Below, one piece after another: positions 5,975-9,981 of a DNA stretch of 9,981 bases. Source of the stretch: JAEXNA01 sp050486105 (GTDB taxonomy: Bacteria; Vulcanimicrobiota; Xenobia; Xenobiales; JADMJV01); NCBI GenBank assembly GCA_050486105.1, contig JBJHCR010000244.1, positions 1 to 9,981 on the forward strand, in the 5' to 3' direction. The notes under the pieces were generated by a model. The model had not been told where the DNA came from and searched no databases. It worked only from the letters and a program-made list of their open reading frames with translations. Numbering within the stretch: position 1 is the first letter of the stretch; each line of letters opens with the position of its first letter. Made by a program: the position numbers and the translations under genes.

Positions 5975-7213
5975 TTATTTGCTAGGCCAACCCAAGGCCA
6001 AGGCCGCGGCTTTGCAGCCCGAGGCCAGAGCGCCTTGGATCGAGCCGGTGTTTGTGTAGTCACCGCAGCAGATCACAACTCGACCCTGGAGGGTCAACGG
6101 GTGGGGTGCTCTCAAGCGCCTGAGTTCCATGGGAAGAGCGTGGAAAATTCTCTGGACAGCGAGGGTTTCCCATTCCTGAACGGCTTTGCCGAACCATTGC
6201 TGCAATTCTTCTCGAACCTGACCTTCCGGGACCTCACGTCGGCCACGGCAACTAACCATGGCTAAATGGCGTCCAGAAGGGGCATACGCAGGTTGGACAT
6301 GACTGTTGAAAGCTACCGTTTGAATGACCTGACCGGTGTTGCAGTTCAGCCTGAGATAACGGTCTCCAGGGCTCTGGGCTGAGTTGAGCCCAAAGGCAAT
6401 GGTGGTCGTTTGCTCTGTAGAGGGGCTGGCCCGGCCGAGGAGTCGACCTTCGGCCTCCCAAGAGGCCAAGATCACTTTCTCGGCCACAATGGATCCGTGC
6501 TCGGTGGCTCGGGCCCCGTTATTGTCCCATTTGTGGACCGGACAGTCGAGAATCACCGACTCCTGGGGAAGTCTGTTCAGCATTTGGGAGGGGACGGCTG
6601 CCATGCCTTCAGCCGGCAAGCAGGCTTGTCCCTGGCTGAAGTAGTTGAACAGGCGCAAGAATTTGGAGGCACTGGTAAGCAGTTGGTCTTCCAGAAAGAC
6701 TCCTCCAAAGAATGGCCGGAAGAAACGTTCAAGCATGAGATGGGAGAAGCCGAAAAGGCACAGGAACTCTTCCGTGCTCATTCCCTCTAGAGCTTCACTT
6801 TTGGCCGGATCTCGGCTGTACTTGATCAGCTTGAGGAGCAGGACCTTGTCGGCCAGAGTCCCTACCGGGGCTGCCAAGGTAGCCAGAGCGTCTCCTGGCC
6901 TCCGTAGCGGATCCCCAACGGTGTGAAAGGTTCCCTGGGCAAACATCTTGGCCCCGGGATGGAACGCTTTCAGCTTCAACTTGGGGAGATCCAACAGTCG
7001 GTTCAAGGTAGGGTAGCTGTCAAGCAGCACTTGAAAGCCGCGGTCCAGGATGTATCCCTCTGAGGTCTTCTCACTGCTCGCCCGACCCCCGACCTTCGAA
7101 GTGCCCTCCAACAGCAAGAAATCTATCCCTTGCCGGTGCAATTCTAAGGCGCAGGCAAGGCCCGCTAGACCTGCTCCCACCACCGCAACCTGACAACTGC
7201 GATGTTGACTCAT
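5975..7213 (-). CDS. FAD-dependent oxidoreductase, amine oxidase/phytoene desaturase-like
   Basis: 412 residues. A Rossmann FAD-binding start (VAVVGAGLAGL, G13-x-G15-x-x-G18) is followed by an acidic end to the second strand (E36) and the family's GGRA motif (42-45). The C-terminus carries the second flavin motif, CGDYTNTGSIQGALASG, as in protoporphyrinogen oxidase, phytoene desaturase and monoamine oxidase relatives (COG1232/1233 type). The segment YILDRGFQVLLDSYPTLN marks the subgroup often annotated only as NAD(P)/FAD-dependent oxidoreductase, so the substrate cannot be told. The frame is open 50 codons further upstream, but that part is antisense-like and overlaps the hexokinase. The ATG at 7211-7213 overlaps the hexokinase stop as ATGA and directly precedes the FAD motif, so I use it. 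Translation is probably coupled to the hexokinase gene. No membrane segment is evident. Confidence 0.9.
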   Translation of the reverse strand: MSQHRSCQVAVVGAGLAGLACALELHRQGIDFLLLEGTSKVGGRASSEKTSEGYILDRGFQVLLDSYPTLNRLLDLPKLKLKAFHPGAKMFAQGTFHTVGDPLRRPGDALATLAAPVGTLADKVLLLKLIKYSRDPAKSEALEGMSTEEFLCLFGFSHLMLERFFRPFFGGVFLEDQLLTSASKFLRLFNYFSQGQACLPAEGMAAVPSQMLNRLPQESVILDCPVHKWDNNGARATEHGSIVAEKVILASWEAEGRLLGRASPSTEQTTTIAFGLNSAQSPGDRYLRLNCNTGQVIQTVAFNSHVQPAYAPSGRHLAMVSCRGRREVPEGQVREELQQWFGKAVQEWETLAVQRIFHALPMELRRLRAPHPLTLQGRVVICCGDYTNTGSIQGALASGCKAAALALGWPSK

Positions 7214-8397
7214 TGAACTTTCAAGGATTGTCTGGATAAGGCTGCGGAAGCTGCTCCGATGAGGTTGACATTGTCGCGTTGCCGAAGAAGCTCGACCGTG
7301 CGACCTTCCGTCAATTGGCTCAAGGTGGATTCCATTTCCTGGGCATAGTGAGGGTCGCCCCAAAGCAGACCGCCTTCACCTAGGATAGCGGTGTCCCCCG
7401 GAGGGTAGAGCGAAATCAAGCCGGCCAAGGCCGCAGCCGCCAGATGTGCCGAGCGTTTCAAGATCACATCGGCTACCTTTGCCGGACGCCCCACTCCTTG
7501 CGTTCGGAGCTGTACCAGGGCTCCGGTCCCTTCGGTGGGATCGAGAACACCGGGACAGATGGAGTTGAAAAGGAAAGGCAAATAGTGGCCAGACACCGCC
7601 TTTTCGAATCTCTGTTGTCCTGGGTTGTTGCTGCCGGAATCCACCGCTTCGTCGAATTGGGATAGGTGGGGAGGATGAAAGTTGCCAGACTCCAGGTTGA
7701 CCACCATGCTATGGCCATCTCGAAAACGAGCCGAATCGACTTTCTGGAGCTTTTCCGAAGGGAAGACTCCAGCCATGTTCGAGCCAGTGCCTAGAATCAG
7801 ACCCACGTAATTCTGGCCAAATCGGGCATCGGCGTAGAGATGGACACCTCCGAGAAGCGAGGCTACCGTGTCATTGAGAACGATGGTTTCGGCGATCTGA
7901 TAACCGACCTCTTCCAGGGCTTGCCGCATGAGCCGGCCAACCTTCTTGCCAATGACGCCGTCGATCTCTAGACCTTTGGTCCACCGCAAGAGCACAGCGT
8001 CAGCATCCTCGGTGTTGGGAGCGGGATAGGAAAAGCAATAGCCGAGGGGGAGAGATTTGTCGGGAACCCCGAGTTGCTGTGCCATTTGGGCTTGAGCTTG
8101 AAAAAATACTGAGCCGTCGAGGGGTTGCCCGTCCCTCCCGTCGGGAACCTTGCAAGATTGAGGTCCGTGAGTGATCTCGCCGTCTCTTGGACTCAACTCC
8201 ACTCGGGCGGCCCGAGTGTTCGTTCCCCCGGTATCGATCACTAGGGCCTGTCCCTCTTGGGTTCCAGTTGGTAGGTTCAAATAGGTTGGCAGACAAGCGA
8301 TCTGCTGCCCGTCGGAGCGTAGACCAGCCTCCACCTTTTCGGCCAAAGCAGCGGCGATCTCTCGCAGCTGAGAGATGTCTAGCTCCAGGTCCTTCAT
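7210..8397 (-). CDS. Eukaryote-type hexokinase (Hexokinase_1/Hexokinase_2 family)
   Basis: 395 residues; phosphorylates a hexose at the 6-position with ATP. Family signatures appear in order: LPTYLNLPTG (36-45), the phosphate-1 motif D55-TGGTN (55-60), FSYP (122-125, usually FSFP), R138-WTKG (sugar contact), LND176-TVAS with the catalytic Asp, GTGSN (203-207), N234-LESGNF with the sugar-binding Glu236, and NNPGQQRFEKAVSG (257-270) with Glu265. All catalytic and sugar-contact residues I can place are present, so it should be active. This is the yeast/mammal hexokinase fold and not the ROK-type glucokinase usual in bacteria; it has the length of a single catalytic unit without a duplicated half. 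Its start overlaps the KamA-family stop and its stop overlaps the flavoprotein start, both as ATGA. Confidence 0.94.
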   Translation of the reverse strand: MKDLELDISQLREIAAALAEKVEAGLRSDGQQIACLPTYLNLPTGTQEGQALVIDTGGTNTRAARVELSPRDGEITHGPQSCKVPDGRDGQPLDGSVFFQAQAQMAQQLGVPDKSLPLGYCFSYPAPNTEDADAVLLRWTKGLEIDGVIGKKVGRLMRQALEEVGYQIAETIVLNDTVASLLGGVHLYADARFGQNYVGLILGTGSNMAGVFPSEKLQKVDSARFRDGHSMVVNLESGNFHPPHLSQFDEAVDSGSNNPGQQRFEKAVSGHYLPFLFNSICPGVLDPTEGTGALVQLRTQGVGRPAKVADVILKRSAHLAAAALAGLISLYPPGDTAILGEGGLLWGDPHYAQEMESTLSQLTEGRTVELLRQRDNVNLIGAASAALSRQSLKVQ

Positions 8398-9809
8398 ACC
8401 GTGGCCGGTACCTCTCCGTCATTGGTGGACTCGGCAGGGAATCCAAGTTCTGCCCACCAAGCTTGGCCACTCTCTGAAATGGTGTAGAGCGGATCGTAGT
8501 AGGGGTACTGAGTTTGTAAGGCCTCGGGGTTTTCGAGCTCGATAGACGTTCTATAGTTTTTGGTCCAGTATGAGATGCCTTTCTCTCTATCGTAGTCAGC
8601 CACCTGATGCACCCAACGTTTGCCGACAAAGGGGACGTCGCAGAGCAGCCTAGGGGTGGCATACCCAGGGAGATACCCCATGATGTCATGTTGGAGTTGC
8701 TGGGCTTCGTGGACCGATAAGCGCCAGTGCTCAGAGTTAGGAATCATGTCGCACATGTAAAAGTAGTAGGGCATGATATGGGCCTTGTCCAAAAGAGTAA
8801 AGCAGAGATCCAGCAAGTCCTTGCTGCTGGTGTTAACTCCGCGTAGCAGGACACCCTGGTTCCTGACATCTCGAAATCCCATGTGAAGAAGAAGTTCGGC
8901 GGCCTCGGCCACCAAAGGCGTGAGCTGATTAGCGTGGTTGACGTGGGTGTGAAGCGCTAGGTCCACGTCGTGCTTACGCGCGGCCTTAGCCAGGCGCTCC
9001 ATACTCCGCAAGACTTTTCCCTGGAGAAAGTGTTGCGGCAGAGCCATCAGTCCCTTGGATGCCAAACGTATGTCCTTAATGTGCGGAATTTCGATCAACT
9101 TATTGACGAAGTATTCCAGGGACTCCGGGGGAAGGTTAGCGATGTCTCCCCCAGAGACCACCACATCCCGCACGCTGGTATTCTGCTCGAGATATTCCAG
9201 GATCAGTTCGTGGCGATCCTTCTGTTTGATCTCGAATCTGAGCTTCTTAACCTGCTTAGTGTCCTTACCCACAAGGTCCATGCGAGTGCAGTGTCCGCAG
9301 TACTGGGGGCAGGTGGTCAAAAGCTCGGCCAACACTTTAGTAGGATAGCGATGAGTGAGCCCTTCTACGACCCACATATCTGCTTCGTGGAGGGAGTCGC
9401 GAGAGGCTTTCGGATGATTGGGGTAGTCCAATCTCCGATCTTCGAAGGCGGGAATCATGTAGTGGCGGACCGGGTCGTTCCAAAGATCATCGACCTGCAT
9501 GGTGTTGATCATTTGGGGCGGGAGCAACATGGACATGGTGGCCCGCTCATCCATGTCTTTGGCAATGGAGTTGAGCAAAGTGTCGGGGATCAAAGCACCA
9601 AGGGTGTCTTTGAGCTCTCGCAGATTTTTGACGGTGTGCTTGCGCTGCCAGGTAGCGTCTTCCCACTCGTCGGAGGAAACGTTCTTGTATCCCGGGATTC
9701 GCGTCCAATCCGGTTCCAGGAACATCCTTTTCAGTGGATACTGATAAGGCTGCTCGTATTGAGAGGTGGACTTAGCCGGGGTGTGGTCAGTCGAAAATTC
9801 TTTTCCCAT
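8394..9809 (-). CDS. KamA-family radical SAM protein (lysine 2,3-aminomutase-like)
   Basis: 471 residues. The radical SAM cluster motif is C167-PQY-C171-GH-C174 (CxxxCxxC). VVSGGD (217-222) matches the family SAM-binding region, and NHANQLTP and NQGVLLRGVN (317-326) match the conserved KamA barrel. D354 in YMCDM and D391 in CDVPFVGK correspond to the two Asp that bind the distal amino group of lysine in clostridial lysine 2,3-aminomutase; in glutamate 2,3-aminomutase these are Lys and Asn. A basic amino acid substrate is therefore plausible. The PLP-binding Lys is likely K397, but the usual glycine-rich DAPGGGGK loop is DVPFVGK, one residue shorter, so this is a divergent subfamily and the substrate is not settled. 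The start ATG (9807-9809) has AAGG six bases upstream. First gene of a coupled operon with the hexokinase and flavoprotein genes. Confidence 0.9.
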   Translation of the reverse strand: MGKEFSTDHTPAKSTSQYEQPYQYPLKRMFLEPDWTRIPGYKNVSSDEWEDATWQRKHTVKNLRELKDTLGALIPDTLLNSIAKDMDERATMSMLLPPQMINTMQVDDLWNDPVRHYMIPAFEDRRLDYPNHPKASRDSLHEADMWVVEGLTHRYPTKVLAELLTTCPQYCGHCTRMDLVGKDTKQVKKLRFEIKQKDRHELILEYLEQNTSVRDVVVSGGDIANLPPESLEYFVNKLIEIPHIKDIRLASKGLMALPQHFLQGKVLRSMERLAKAARKHDVDLALHTHVNHANQLTPLVAEAAELLLHMGFRDVRNQGVLLRGVNTSSKDLLDLCFTLLDKAHIMPYYFYMCDMIPNSEHWRLSVHEAQQLQHDIMGYLPGYATPRLLCDVPFVGKRWVHQVADYDREKGISYWTKNYRTSIELENPEALQTQYPYYDPLYTISESGQAWWAELGFPAESTNDGEVPATV

Positions 9810-9828
9810 GAGGGACCTTACTCCGCAT
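9787..9828 (-). CDS. Possible 13-codon leader ORF overlapping the KamA-family start
   Basis: An ATG at 9828-9826 is preceded, with nine bases of spacing, by AAGAGGAGG (9846-9838), the best Shine-Dalgarno upstream of the operon and better than the one in front of the KamA-family gene. It encodes MRSKVPHGKRIFD and stops at 9787, running through the KamA-family start codon in another frame. It could feed ribosomes to that start by translational coupling, or simply be a chance ORF. The peptide has two Lys and two Arg but no run of a single amino acid like those in classical attenuator peptides. Confidence 0.25.
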   Translation of the reverse strand: MRSKVPHGKRIFD

Positions 9829-9919
9829 CACCTCGGGCCTCCTCTTCGGACTCCACCGAGCCTGTGCGCCGTGGAACATTGCGCCCATGGGGTCCAAAGA
9901 ATTTATGATCCCCTGAAAC

Positions 9920-9960
9920 CAGTTAGGAGGCCTCAAGAAGCCTCCTAACTGATCTTTATT
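9920..9960 (+). terminator. Strong hairpin with T-rich tail, probable + strand terminator
   Basis: CAGTTAGGAGGC (9920-9931) and GCCTCCTAACTG (9940-9951) form a perfect 12 bp stem with an 8-base loop, followed on the + strand by ATCTTTATT. No + strand gene ends here that I can support. On the - strand the hairpin is followed by GTTTCAGGGG, which is not a terminator tail. The T-tract is short, so the terminator call is moderate; the hairpin itself is certain. Confidence 0.45.
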
Positions 9961-9981
9961 AAGAGTGCGACTCTAGGAGGC
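9940..9981. promoter_or_regulatory. Alternative stem competing with the 9920-9951 hairpin
   Basis: GCCTCCTA (9940-9947), which forms the 3' arm of the 12 bp hairpin, can instead pair with a second TAGGAGGC at 9974-9981, the last bases of the window. Between them lies another small hairpin, AGAGT-GCG-ACTCT (9962-9974). The two pairings exclude each other, as in attenuators and some riboswitch expression platforms. The region lies about 110-170 bases upstream of the leftward KamA-family operon. The downstream arm may continue outside the window. Confidence 0.3.

Noticed and set aside
7214..7363. 50-codon N-terminal extension of the flavoprotein
   Set aside because: It lies inside the hexokinase gene in another frame and precedes a perfect N-terminal FAD motif that starts eight residues after the chosen ATG.
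8000..8689. A 229-codon - strand frame across the KamA/hexokinase junction
   Set aside because: Out of frame with two well-supported overlapping genes; its composition (Arg/Ser/Pro-rich) is typical of a shadow frame.
8970..9908. A 312-codon open frame on the + strand opposite the KamA-family gene
   Set aside because: It is antisense to a gene with unmistakable radical SAM motifs, its translation resembles no family, and it lacks a ribosome binding site.

Overview
The window is bacterial DNA, moderately GC-rich by eye, from an organism I cannot place to phylum. Two genes carry lipoprotein signal peptides with clear lipoboxes. The metabolic genes (a KamA-type radical SAM aminomutase, a eukaryote-type hexokinase and a flavoprotein oxidoreductase) look chromosomal. 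A run of ten N at 570-579 shows this is a draft or metagenome assembly. I see no transposase, integrase, reverse transcriptase, Cas gene or CRISPR array.

Left edge (1-147): a stretch ending like the 3' end of a serine tRNA, with no recognisable tRNA body, followed by a good intrinsic terminator on the + strand. Next, on the - strand (148-1692), is a lipoprotein M1-family zinc metallopeptidase. It is divergent from a small + strand gene of unknown function (1827-2432).

Middle (2433-3480): the most unusual part. Two short + strand genes, one of unknown function and one for a small membrane protein, are each followed within 9-28 bases of their stop codon by a ~180-200 base structured element (2461-2658 and 3252-3430). 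The two elements share a conserved core of about 23 bases. Each closes on itself with a 21-22 bp terminal stem whose sequence is entirely different between the copies. Internal stems show compensatory changes. Every non-Watson-Crick pair that differs between the copies is a G-U pair if read from the + strand, which argues for a + strand noncoding RNA. A compact three-way-junction sequence on the - strand at 2710-2748 carries a core-like motif and may be a shrunken relative.

Right half: a complete chloramphenicol-acetyltransferase-family gene (3481-4137, +) runs tail to tail into, and overlaps by 13 bases, a leftward set of four genes. In transcription order (right to left) these are a KamA-family radical SAM enzyme (8394-9809), a hexokinase (7210-8397), an FAD-dependent amine-oxidase/phytoene-desaturase-like enzyme (5975-7213) and a lipoprotein of the 5'-nucleotidase (UshA) fold (4125-5897). 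The first three are joined by ATGA stop/start overlaps and are almost certainly one translationally coupled operon. The nucleotidase-like protein follows after 77 bases and has lost most of the metal ligands of its family, so it is probably a non-catalytic or repurposed member. Upstream of the KamA gene are a possible 13-codon leader ORF and, at the window edge, a hairpin region that can fold in two mutually exclusive ways.
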